A stretch of DNA of 64,000 nucleotides, taken from assembly GCA_030149205.1 (NCBI GenBank), contig JASBSB010000004.1:207078-271077 (forward strand), given 5' to 3'. The position numbers and the translations under genes are program-made. Below, piece by piece: positions 1-7,725 of this stretch. This DNA comes from Candidatus Heimdallarchaeota archaeon (GTDB taxonomy: Archaea > Asgardarchaeota > Heimdallarchaeia > Heimdallarchaeales > Kariarchaeaceae). Positions within the stretch are counted from its first letter, which is position 1; each line of letters begins with the position of its first letter. The notes under the pieces are model-generated. The model ran no database searches. It saw nothing but the letters and a program-made list of their open reading frames with translations, and had not been told where the DNA came from.

Positions 1-66
1 TACCTCTGCGCTCTGCATCTTTATCATATGTTTTTTCCAAAGTGTATATATTCCATTTGCTAACAT
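1..66 (-). CDS. ABC-2 type permease, N-terminus only (cut by window edge)
   Basis: Twelve bases after the ABC ATPase gene an ATG opens a frame that runs off the left edge; 22 codons are visible, beginning MLANGIYTLWKK. A strong ribosome-binding site (taggagg) overlaps the stop codon of the ATPase gene, so translation is probably coupled. A short amphipathic start containing Tyr-Thr-Leu-Trp-Lys is typical of DrrB-type ABC-2 permeases, and the position after an ATPase gene fits. The function is inferred mainly from context because the membrane segments lie outside the window. Confidence 0.6.
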   Translation of the reverse strand, partial: MLANGIYTLWKKHMIKMQSAEV

Positions 67-77
67 AATAATTCCTC

Positions 78-1022
78 CTATTCTCTTAGTTCCCTCCCAG
101 TGTATTTGAAAAATACCTCTCCTAAACTGGGCTTTTTAATATTCAGATTACTTATGCTGTAACCCTGTTGAATCACCGACTGGATCAGGGGAACCACCCT
201 TGTGTCACTGTTATCAACTCCTACTTGAATCCATCCATCATGTGAGGTCACCTGATCAACGAAATCTAGAGCCTTTAGTTTCTTAACTAAACTGGCTGAA
301 TCTCCAGATATTTCAAGTTTAATAATATCTGAACCCAAGCTTTCAATCAATTCTTCAACAGTTCCTTGAGTGATAATTTTTCCATGATCAATTATTTCAA
401 CTTTGTCTGCTAGACTCTGTGCTTCGTCCATATAGTGGGTGGTTAGAATGATTGTCATTCCATATTCCTTTTTTAGTTTGATAATGTAATCCCAGATCTT
501 TGCTCTGGTTTGTACATCAACACCCAAAGTAGGTTCATCCAGAAACAATATTTCTGGTTTTGTTAGTAAGGCTCTTCCTAGTTCTAGACGTCTTTTCATT
601 CCACCAGAATATGATTTAACCTTCTTATTACGAACTTCCTGAAGTTCTATGAGATCAAAAATTTCATCAACAGCTGATTTAAGCTCTGATCCTTTCATTC
701 CATAAAGTTTGCCATGGATCTCAAGCACCTGTTGTCCCGTTAATTGATCATCAATTGCCATTTCTTGAAAGGTTACCCCAATTTTCTTTCGGATATTTTT
801 AGAATCTTTTGTAAGGTCATAACCCAATATTTTTGCTTGACCTGAGCTTGGAGTGATCAGAGTGACTAACATCGATATTGTTGTTGTTTTTCCAGCACCA
901 TTTGGACCCAGAAGAGCAAGAACCGTGTTTTTTTCAACCTGTAAATCTATACCATCTACAGCATAGATCTTACCATCATATGTTTTTTTCAAATCTTTAG
1001 TTTCTATTGCTAATGTGTTCAT
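78..1022 (-). CDS. ABC transporter ATP-binding protein (DrrA-like)
   Basis: Cytoplasmic ATPase subunit of an ABC-2 type exporter. The 314-residue protein has Walker A GPNGAGKTT at residues 39-47, a Q-loop near residue 86, the signature SGGMKRR at about 139-145, Walker B ILFLDEP at 158-164 and the switch histidine H196. A roughly 90-residue C-terminal extension is typical of DrrA/NodI-type drug or lipid exporters. The start ATG lies inside the end of the upstream padR-like gene (26-nt overlap) with GGAGG eight bases before it. With the regulator and the partial permease it forms a regulator-ATPase-permease operon. The exported substrate cannot be told from sequence. Confidence 0.93.
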   Translation of the reverse strand: MNTLAIETKDLKKTYDGKIYAVDGIDLQVEKNTVLALLGPNGAGKTTTISMLVTLITPSSGQAKILGYDLTKDSKNIRKKIGVTFQEMAIDDQLTGQQVLEIHGKLYGMKGSELKSAVDEIFDLIELQEVRNKKVKSYSGGMKRRLELGRALLTKPEILFLDEPTLGVDVQTRAKIWDYIIKLKKEYGMTIILTTHYMDEAQSLADKVEIIDHGKIITQGTVEELIESLGSDIIKLEISGDSASLVKKLKALDFVDQVTSHDGWIQVGVDNSDTRVVPLIQSVIQQGYSISNLNIKKPSLGEVFFKYTGRELRE

Positions 1023-1575
1023 TCATGTTTCCTCCTTTTTGGTAAAGGTATGTAAGTTCATTGTTCATGATTTTCTCAATTAAGTCTGACAGCCAATTTA
1101 AATCTGTCTGAGTGTGAAGTATCTGATACCGCGTAATAATATCAAAGGCATTGTTATGAGTTGGAGATTGTCTCAGTTTCTGAACCTTTTCTTCAATTTT
1201 TTTTCGTTTCTCTTGAAGTAGGTTTACAGCGGTTTCCTTCGGTATCTCATTTAGAAAGGCTAAAGGAACCAAATCCATATTCATATTAACCTGATAGCTT
1301 TGTAGCTCTTTAGCTAACAACTGCAGAAAATAAGAGTCTCCTTGCTCAGTGATCGTAAAAACCTTTCTTATTGGTCTATTTCCTTCTCTCTCTTCTGTAG
1401 AAGAAATGTAACCCTTTTCCTCAAGTCTTGCTAGTATTCTATACGCAGTTGGTTTTGTGATATGAACTGAAGTTCCTAGATGAGAATCCAACATTTCGTT
1501 CAATTGATAGCCATGTAAATCCATGTTTTTTAAGAACCCAAGCAAGATTAATTCTCTATTCAATACTTTCACCAT
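997..1575 (-). CDS. PadR-family transcriptional regulator
   Basis: A 192-residue protein with an N-terminal winged helix (residues about 8-75, with a HGYQLNEML-type helix followed by a TAYRILARLEEKGYI recognition helix) and a mostly helical C-terminal half. This is the PadR layout, in which the C-terminal part mediates dimerisation. It is the first gene of the exporter operon and overlaps the ATPase gene by 26 nt. PadR proteins usually repress an adjacent exporter and themselves, and a perfect inverted repeat lies about 35-50 bp upstream of its start. The ligand is unknown. The wing and recognition helix are clear; the regulated target is inferred from position. Confidence 0.88.
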   Translation of the reverse strand: MVKVLNRELILLGFLKNMDLHGYQLNEMLDSHLGTSVHITKPTAYRILARLEEKGYISSTEEREGNRPIRKVFTITEQGDSYFLQLLAKELQSYQVNMNMDLVPLAFLNEIPKETAVNLLQEKRKKIEEKVQKLRQSPTHNNAFDIITRYQILHTQTDLNWLSDLIEKIMNNELTYLYQKGGNMNEHISNRN

Positions 1576-1608
1576 ATAAATAATCCATGTAGAATAATTT
1601 TTTTAGAT

Positions 1609-1624
1609 TAATCCAAATGGATTA
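1609..1624. promoter_or_regulatory. Perfect inverted repeat, candidate PadR operator
   Basis: TAATCC-AAAT-GGATTA is a perfect 6-4-6 palindrome in the region upstream of the padR-like gene. Further TAATCC half-sites occur at 1581-1586 and 1654-1659. Position and symmetry suit an autoregulatory operator; the link to this PadR protein is inferred. Confidence 0.4.
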
Positions 1625-1774
1625 TTCAATTTAGACTAGATGCGGAAGTATATTAATCCTTTGGTCTTTTCTACATTTGTTGGCTCTAGATTAAAAAAAA
1701 TTACATCTCTTTTATACAGGATTTTGTTCATAATAAGTTAAATACAAATAGAGGATTACAAATTATAATATGTT

Positions 1775-2923
1775 ATGGTAACTATTGCAAATTTGCATAT
1801 AGCAGATAATTATTTTATTGACTTAATCGGTTCATTTTTGTTTCTAGTGGTCGCTATCCTCTACTATTATCAAACTAAAAGAAAGAACAGAAATACACCA
1901 ATGCTCACCTATGGATTTCTAGTTGCATTTGTATCTCAATTCTCAAATTCTCTCTTGGGTATTGCGATAGATCCTGTGAACAAGCTTATACACCCCTCCT
2001 TGGAGGTATTCATAGTCAATATAATATTAGTTTCCGGTATAAATGCTATCCTTTTTTTCTTTTGGATTTTCTTAGAAAGGACTGAATCTGTAAGAGTAAA
2101 CCGATTTATGTCCACTCTTGTGACAGTTTTATTGTCGATCTATTTTGTGACAATATTTCTTGGAATTATAGTAAACAAAATTAATGAAACACTATACATT
2201 GCAAATTTCATCCTTCCTGTAACTATAACATTAGTTGTGGCAAGGTCAATTTATATTCTTTACAAAACCTATGTAGTCACTAATTATGAATATACCGCTC
2301 TTTTTCAGTTGTTTTCATTTATATTAATTCTCCTTTGGGCTGTGATTGCCTTATTTGTAACTGGAAGTACTATTTTAATTAATTTTTATGGAATGAACTT
2401 AAGTACCCCACAACTAGGTATTATACCTGATGTTTTGTATTATACTGGACTTACAATATTTATTCTTACAATCTTGGCTAACCCAAATTATATTTACAGA
2501 ATACCCATGAATATTAGAGATATTGTTATTCTCTCAAAAATAGGTGTAGCAGTCTACGGGATCGGTATGACAGCAGAGGAAAAGAGCTTAGATGAGCAGA
2601 TGCTAGCAGGGTTTCTGAGTGCTGCCAACTCTTTTGTTCAAGAAATGCAACCTAATTTTGAAAATGAGGAACTGAAGATTATTGAATCAACTCATAGGAA
2701 AATTCAGTTGCTATACGGTCGAAGAATTGGGATTAGTTTGGTATCACTTCAAGAAAATTGGTATCTAAGAAACTCAATTCAGTCTTTCCTGAATTATTTA
2801 GAAACAGTCCAGGATCCAAGTGATTTACTTGATTCTGGTCAATTTTATGACGATGATGAAATTCGAGTATGGTTAAAACTGTTCTTCCCGTATTTAGATA
2901 TTGATAAAATGCAAACGTATTAA
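1775..2923 (+). CDS. 7TM membrane protein with C-terminal longin/roadblock-like domain
   Basis: The 382-residue protein has about seven hydrophobic segments in residues 14-237, followed by a soluble cytoplasmic domain of about 135 residues. The N-terminal half resembles the seven-helix sensor module found on some histidine kinases. The soluble part begins with a beta-strand pair (ILSKIGVAVYGIG) and then a helix DEQMLAGFLSAANSFVQEM. That strand-strand-helix pattern is typical of longin/roadblock-type small domains, which are abundant in Asgard archaea and often associate with small GTPases. No kinase or methyltransferase motif is seen. It stands alone on the plus strand. A role as a membrane sensor or a docking platform for a small GTPase is inference. 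Confidence 0.6.
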   Translation: MVTIANLHIADNYFIDLIGSFLFLVVAILYYYQTKRKNRNTPMLTYGFLVAFVSQFSNSLLGIAIDPVNKLIHPSLEVFIVNIILVSGINAILFFFWIFLERTESVRVNRFMSTLVTVLLSIYFVTIFLGIIVNKINETLYIANFILPVTITLVVARSIYILYKTYVVTNYEYTALFQLFSFILILLWAVIALFVTGSTILINFYGMNLSTPQLGIIPDVLYYTGLTIFILTILANPNYIYRIPMNIRDIVILSKIGVAVYGIGMTAEEKSLDEQMLAGFLSAANSFVQEMQPNFENEELKIIESTHRKIQLLYGRRIGISLVSLQENWYLRNSIQSFLNYLETVQDPSDLLDSGQFYDDDEIRVWLKLFFPYLDIDKMQTY

Positions 2924-3011
2924 ATCAGATCCCCTAGCTCAAAAATACTCTTCTCTAAGAATTTGTAAAATACTCTCTAATAACTACCTTAGATTCTTTG
3001 TTCCTGTAAAC

Positions 3012-3021
3012 AATTTTTAAT
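3012..3021 (+). promoter_or_regulatory. TATA-like box for the rhomboid gene
   Basis: An A/T box (ATTTTTAAT) is centred about 26 bp before the ATG at 3043, predicting a leaderless transcript for the rhomboid gene. Confidence 0.45.
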
Positions 3022-3042
3022 GAGTCAGAGATATGATACTCT

Positions 3043-3687
3043 ATGAATTTGGAAAAGCAAAAAGCGAATCGAGAAGAAGAGCCTTGGAAGGGCCCAACAG
3101 GTGTTTTATTTTTTCTCAATGTTCTTTTCTATGTTTTTGCATACGGTTTCTCAGTCTTATTAAAATTTGAGGGAAACCCAGTTTATATAGACATTTTTTC
3201 AATGCCAAGCACTTCAGTCGTGGTTTTTGGGCTATCATTCCTTACTTTATCAGATGGCTGGTTTTGGCAAATTATTACTAATATATTTCTACATGCAAAT
3301 TTGGCACATCTGTTTGGAAATATGCTATTTTTGTTTATCTATGGATTTGCTCTTGAAGAGAGAGGATTTTCCGATAATGAAATTTATCTTGGTTTTATTC
3401 TAACAGGTATTCTTTCATCCCTCGTATCAATGTTTTTTTTACCCTATACAAGTTTCTCACTGGGTGCATCAGGAGCAATCTTTGGATTGCTTGGAATGAT
3501 TATAGCCTGGGCAAAGGTTCATAGAAGTGACATTTGGAAGCGACAGGTTCTACTTGGAATTCTATTGTTTGTCTTTTCTTCAGCGCAACCAAACGTGAAT
3601 ATTTTTGCACATTTATTTGGTTTAATTTTTGGTTATCTTATCTATTTTACACCCTTATTCAACAAATCTCTTTCTGTACCTCAATAG
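3043..3687 (+). CDS. Rhomboid-family intramembrane serine protease
   Basis: A 214-residue polytopic membrane protein of six-helix rhomboid type. The catalytic dyad is visible: serine S143 in GASGAIFG and histidine H190 in FAHLFGLIFG. The HANLAHLFGNM segment (residues about 84-93) supplies the conserved histidine and asparagine of the oxyanion region. Rhomboids cleave transmembrane segments of membrane proteins. The 3' end overlaps the convergent subtilase gene by 33 nt. The natural substrate is unknown, but many single-span surface proteins are encoded nearby. A TATA-like box 26 bp upstream supports the start at this ATG. Confidence 0.92.
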   Translation: MNLEKQKANREEEPWKGPTGVLFFLNVLFYVFAYGFSVLLKFEGNPVYIDIFSMPSTSVVVFGLSFLTLSDGWFWQIITNIFLHANLAHLFGNMLFLFIYGFALEERGFSDNEIYLGFILTGILSSLVSMFFLPYTSFSLGASGAIFGLLGMIIAWAKVHRSDIWKRQVLLGILLFVFSSAQPNVNIFAHLFGLIFGYLIYFTPLFNKSLSVPQ

Positions 3688-6678
3688 TTTGTTCTGAATA
3701 TACTGACCCTCATTTTTAACCCATAGGACCCAAGATAGAATTAAGAATCCAAGGAAAAGAAAACTGAAATTCGTGATTTGATCTTGACCAGTGTAATACT
3801 CAAGGTTTGCAAAGATATCAATTTGAGTGCTTGATACTATTTTCCCATTTTGTAGAATCGGAATCACCAAGGTATAAGCCCCATAAAAATCAAATCTAAA
3901 CTTATGAAAGAATTCATTGTTGGTCCTGGTAATATTGAACTGTGTGATAAAGTAAGGGGCTTCCTTGTGGATTAAGAAGGCTTGCGTACTTTGAGGTAAA
4001 TTCAATTGTGTTTTATTACTGAATTGAATTCCTTGTAAATTAAAACGAATATCTTCATACATTTTTACAGTTAACTGATTAGTCCCCGTAATAAGTTTCC
4101 CATTCAAAAGCATGTTTGCTATCGGAACTTGGTCTGAAATCAGCCAATTGACAAGACTGGACGCCATACGATTATAGAAGATAGCATCAGTTTGCGTGCT
4201 TCCATAATTTAGCAATTGGCTTGTGAAGGGTAAAACTGATGAGAATACTGCAACTCGCCCTTTACCTGAATTAGCCGCAGCTGCAAGTGTACTCTGTCCA
4301 AATGTAGCCAATTTAATCACGTCTTTCGATAGTAAATCAAGCTGAGGACCAAAACTAAGAATTGAGCCCTGTGCTGGTATAATTTTTTGAAATTTGTTAA
4401 TTTGTGCATTAACAGGAACTTTTGTAAAGTTATAATCTATTCTACCATCATTATTGTTGTCAGTGATTATTCTTATGGGAACATTTTTGTTATTTATATT
4501 CATGTTTAAAATTTGATTGACTGATTGAACTGCAAATGGTCCTACTGGTTGGTTTTCATTAACAAAGGTGCCTCCGTTAGCTAAAATGAGGAGACTCCCG
4601 CCCTGTATGTCAACAAATTTGCGGATAATTTCGACTTCAACAGGAGAGTATGCATAGTTCGGGTCAGCAATAATAAGTAAATTGACACCATTCAATGTTG
4701 ATTTAGTAATAGTTTCATGATTCACGGCCACACTAAACCCATTTAGTCTTAAAAGATTTCCGAACTCGTTGAATTTTCCCTGAGGTCCATTATTATAATA
4801 ATATCCTGGTTGGTTAGCAGTCCCTTCTTTAGATACATCAAACAGAATTTTTCCCCTTTCAAATGTTGATGTGCTAAAATATGTTATATTCATAAATTTC
4901 ATTTTTTGAGCTGTAGATGATTCAATAAAATAGAGTTCAGCTTTATTTTGGATCACCCTCTTATCATTTATAGTTATGTTTACATTGATAATATTCTCTC
5001 CAACATTTAATTTGACCAATTTGGGCATTTGAATGCTTACGTTCCCATACTTATAGTCAACTCGTGGATTCACGGTCAAGTTTCTTGCACTAAAGACAGA
5101 AATATTGAAGCTTGAAGTTGAACCAATAATATTGTTAACAAACCAACTGTTTGGTTTTCTCACTCTATCATAACCATTGTTTCTGTATTCAGTTCCGTCA
5201 TGGATCACGATTGGATTAGAATTGGCAAACTCTGTAGGGTCTTGATTTGTCGAGAACATTTTATCTAAAATTAGATATGATTTGGTAAAATTTACCAACC
5301 CACGTCCTTGAACTTCAACATTAACTCCTAAGTCCTTGGCACCAGCTAATATTGCTTGTTTAATATCAGATGAGGTAGCTTGTGGAAAGGCCTCTCGTAG
5401 TAAGAGAGCTCCAGCAGAAACATGAGGCACTCCCATTGAGGTTCCACTTTTTACTGAAGGGACATCATGAGGACCAACAGATACAATTTGAACTCCTGGT
5501 GCAATAATATCGGGTTTATTCAAGTAAGATGGAGGAACCGATGGTCCTTGGGAGCTTAATCCCCAAACTTGTTGTTGATTGATAGCTGCTCCTACACCAA
5601 TTACATTGGGGAGTGCTGCAGGAATACCAATAGTTGAACCTCCCAAAACTCCATCGTTTCCAGCGGCAGCGACTAACAAAATGTCTTTTTGCTGAGCCGC
5701 TTTTACCAACTTATAGTATAAATCAGATGTACCGTTATAATTTGTAGAGCCAAAGCTCATTGAAATAACGGAAACATTTTTCGAGATTGCCATATCTAGA
5801 CCTTCGAGAACCCAAGCTGATTCTCCAAATCCATAACGGTTTAACACTTTGATTGAATCTACCTGGGCAAAGGGTGCCACACCATGGCTTTTATACTGCT
5901 TAAGTTTTCCATTTACATTATAAATTCCATTTCCAACAGCGATTCCACCAACATGAGATCCATGTGTTGAATGATCAAAAACACCCTCAGAATTTGCAAG
6001 ATATGGAATAGCAAAATCAAAAACTCTAGATTGGGATAAATTTGAGAGTGTTTTGAATGCAGCCAAAGAATTATTGATTCCTGTGTCGACAATTGCCATC
6101 CGCTGATTTTCTCCAAAGAATCCTTTGTTCCAGAGATAATTAAGACCAATCCATGAGGTAGATGTATCTAATAATGTACCTGATAAAACTGTGGAAAGTG
6201 AATCAAGATTTTCAAAATACTTATTATGTGATGATAGGGCGTAACTGTTAAATTGACTTGTTAAGGTCTTTTGCAATCCCTTTAGTTCAGGTATTTTTTT
6301 GGAATTTTGGATGGAGATTGCTGGAATGTTCTTAAAATCGTATACAATTTTTATTCCTGAATTCAGAAGTTTAGAGATCGCTGCTTGTTTATTGGAAAAT
6401 GTGTCAAAATTTAATATTTTTTCCATCGAAACAGACTTTAGATTGCTGGGTAGAATTCCTTTTGATGTTTTCATTAGGTTTGGGTTTTGAACTAATGGGT
6501 TAGAATCAATCAAGTTTCTATTTTTCTGATATAGAGAACTTTGTTCTTGATGAGTAGAAATTATATTTTGTTTGGCATGAGTTTCAGAGATATTTTGAAA
6601 TGAGGGATTTGACACGGTGAGAATTGGAGATATTAAGATACATATAAGGAGAGTTGTAAAGAGAAGATTCTTACCCAT
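3655..6678 (-). CDS. Large membrane-anchored subtilisin-like serine protease (S8)
   Basis: Secreted endopeptidase of about 1007 residues. After an N-terminal signal segment and a propeptide-like region (residues about 30-165), the catalytic domain shows all four key residues: D198 (IVDTGIN), H239 (HGSHVGG), N341 (AAAGND) and S414 (SGTSMGVPH). Beyond about residue 480 come beta-rich domains and a flavodoxin/GATase-like segment near 640-740 (LLIIADPNY, then GGSLLILANGG). One transmembrane helix and a basic tail end the protein, so it is anchored on the cell surface. I chose the ATG at 6678 over a TTG six codons upstream because a TATA-like box lies 27 bp before it and it opens a cleaner signal peptide. 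The 3' end overlaps the convergent rhomboid gene. Confidence 0.9.
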   Translation of the reverse strand: MGKNLLFTTLLICILISPILTVSNPSFQNISETHAKQNIISTHQEQSSLYQKNRNLIDSNPLVQNPNLMKTSKGILPSNLKSVSMEKILNFDTFSNKQAAISKLLNSGIKIVYDFKNIPAISIQNSKKIPELKGLQKTLTSQFNSYALSSHNKYFENLDSLSTVLSGTLLDTSTSWIGLNYLWNKGFFGENQRMAIVDTGINNSLAAFKTLSNLSQSRVFDFAIPYLANSEGVFDHSTHGSHVGGIAVGNGIYNVNGKLKQYKSHGVAPFAQVDSIKVLNRYGFGESAWVLEGLDMAISKNVSVISMSFGSTNYNGTSDLYYKLVKAAQQKDILLVAAAGNDGVLGGSTIGIPAALPNVIGVGAAINQQQVWGLSSQGPSVPPSYLNKPDIIAPGVQIVSVGPHDVPSVKSGTSMGVPHVSAGALLLREAFPQATSSDIKQAILAGAKDLGVNVEVQGRGLVNFTKSYLILDKMFSTNQDPTEFANSNPIVIHDGTEYRNNGYDRVRKPNSWFVNNIIGSTSSFNISVFSARNLTVNPRVDYKYGNVSIQMPKLVKLNVGENIINVNITINDKRVIQNKAELYFIESSTAQKMKFMNITYFSTSTFERGKILFDVSKEGTANQPGYYYNNGPQGKFNEFGNLLRLNGFSVAVNHETITKSTLNGVNLLIIADPNYAYSPVEVEIIRKFVDIQGGSLLILANGGTFVNENQPVGPFAVQSVNQILNMNINNKNVPIRIITDNNNDGRIDYNFTKVPVNAQINKFQKIIPAQGSILSFGPQLDLLSKDVIKLATFGQSTLAAAANSGKGRVAVFSSVLPFTSQLLNYGSTQTDAIFYNRMASSLVNWLISDQVPIANMLLNGKLITGTNQLTVKMYEDIRFNLQGIQFSNKTQLNLPQSTQAFLIHKEAPYFITQFNITRTNNEFFHKFRFDFYGAYTLVIPILQNGKIVSSTQIDIFANLEYYTGQDQITNFSFLFLGFLILSWVLWVKNEGQYIQNKLLRYRKRFVE

Positions 6679-6702
6679 TAAATTACTCAAACTCAAAAGA
6701 AA

Positions 6703-6708
6703 TTATAA
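6703..6708 (-). promoter_or_regulatory. TATA-like box for the large subtilase gene
   Basis: TTATAA on the minus strand, centred 27 bp before the ATG at 6678, supports that start and a leaderless transcript. Confidence 0.45.
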
Positions 6709-6762
6709 CCTTTGTTTGCCAAAGATAGATATTGAACTGAATTCTATTATTATCTAATCATT

Positions 6763-7692
6763 TCATGTGAGAAGTTCAACAGAAGATTTACCAACTAAAA
6801 CTGTATGCTCATGTTGTGATACCAATGCTCGTTTAGATTTTTCTATTAATACAGGATATTTCATGATTATTTTCCGTTTTAGCAAGAACTGTATTTTTTT
6901 GTTTATTTCTTTTTTTTCAGCGAGTGTGTTTTTGTCAGTTACAAATCTTGGAGAAAAGGGTAAAATACCCACCTTTTGATAAAAATCATCAAAGATTTTG
7001 TTGAGTTTTTCATGATTTCCCTTTGGTTTCTTTATTATTCGGAAAATATTTGATACTTCAGATTCTTTGATAGCACCAGTCATTGTTGATGCAAATGGTT
7101 CTATTGCATAGACCTTTCCTGATTCGAATTCACTTGCCCCCAAAAATTGCGCCCCTGAATGGTTTGGAACAGACACACCTGCATGAAGAACATATCGTTT
7201 AATTTGATGACCTGATAATTCCTTTATTGGATTAAATCCTGCTTGAGTTATAGTGGATTCAATAATCTTACCAATAGTTTTAAGTTTTTGACCTGCATGG
7301 ACGTTCTCAACAGCTTTTGTTAATGCAGTTTTAGTGCTATTTACCAAAGAATCTGTATCATCAGAAAATGAGACTGTAACTGCTGTGTCTACTATATATC
7401 CATCAATATGAACACCCAAATCAAGTTTAATCACATCTCGCTCTCCAATAATACGAGTGTCTAATATCTCAGGGGAATAATGTGCAGCTTCATAGTTTAC
7501 TGAAAAGTTGGTTGGAAAGGCTGGAATGCCCCCCAGTTCACGAATTTTGTTTTCGATCTCTTCAACAATTTCATATGCATTTTCTCCGGGTTGGATTAAT
7601 TTTTTTGCAAGTTTCTTGGCTGATTTTGAAATTCTTCCGGCTTTTCGATACTTAGAAAGAATTTCTTTTCCTGAGGTGTTTATTTGTGACAT
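6763..7692 (-). CDS. map: Methionine aminopeptidase, type II
   Basis: Removes the initiator methionine from nascent proteins in the cytoplasm. The 309-residue length matches archaeal type II enzymes. The five metal ligands of the pita-bread fold can be placed: D91 and D102 (LDLGVHIDGYIVDTAV), H162 (SGHQI), E198 (YAIEPF) and E295 (QHEHTV). H71 fits the substrate-binding histidine. The helical insertion that separates type II from type I enzymes lies after the third ligand region. It is 33 nt downstream of the giant coiled-coil gene on the same strand, but a functional link is not evident. This is an essential housekeeping gene of archaea and eukaryotes. Confidence 0.95.
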   Translation of the reverse strand: MSQINTSGKEILSKYRKAGRISKSAKKLAKKLIQPGENAYEIVEEIENKIRELGGIPAFPTNFSVNYEAAHYSPEILDTRIIGERDVIKLDLGVHIDGYIVDTAVTVSFSDDTDSLVNSTKTALTKAVENVHAGQKLKTIGKIIESTITQAGFNPIKELSGHQIKRYVLHAGVSVPNHSGAQFLGASEFESGKVYAIEPFASTMTGAIKESEVSNIFRIIKKPKGNHEKLNKIFDDFYQKVGILPFSPRFVTDKNTLAEKKEINKKIQFLLKRKIIMKYPVLIEKSKRALVSQHEHTVLVGKSSVELLT

Positions 7693-7725
7693 TTATGGCT
7701 AGATTTCCTTCAGTTACGTTAACTT

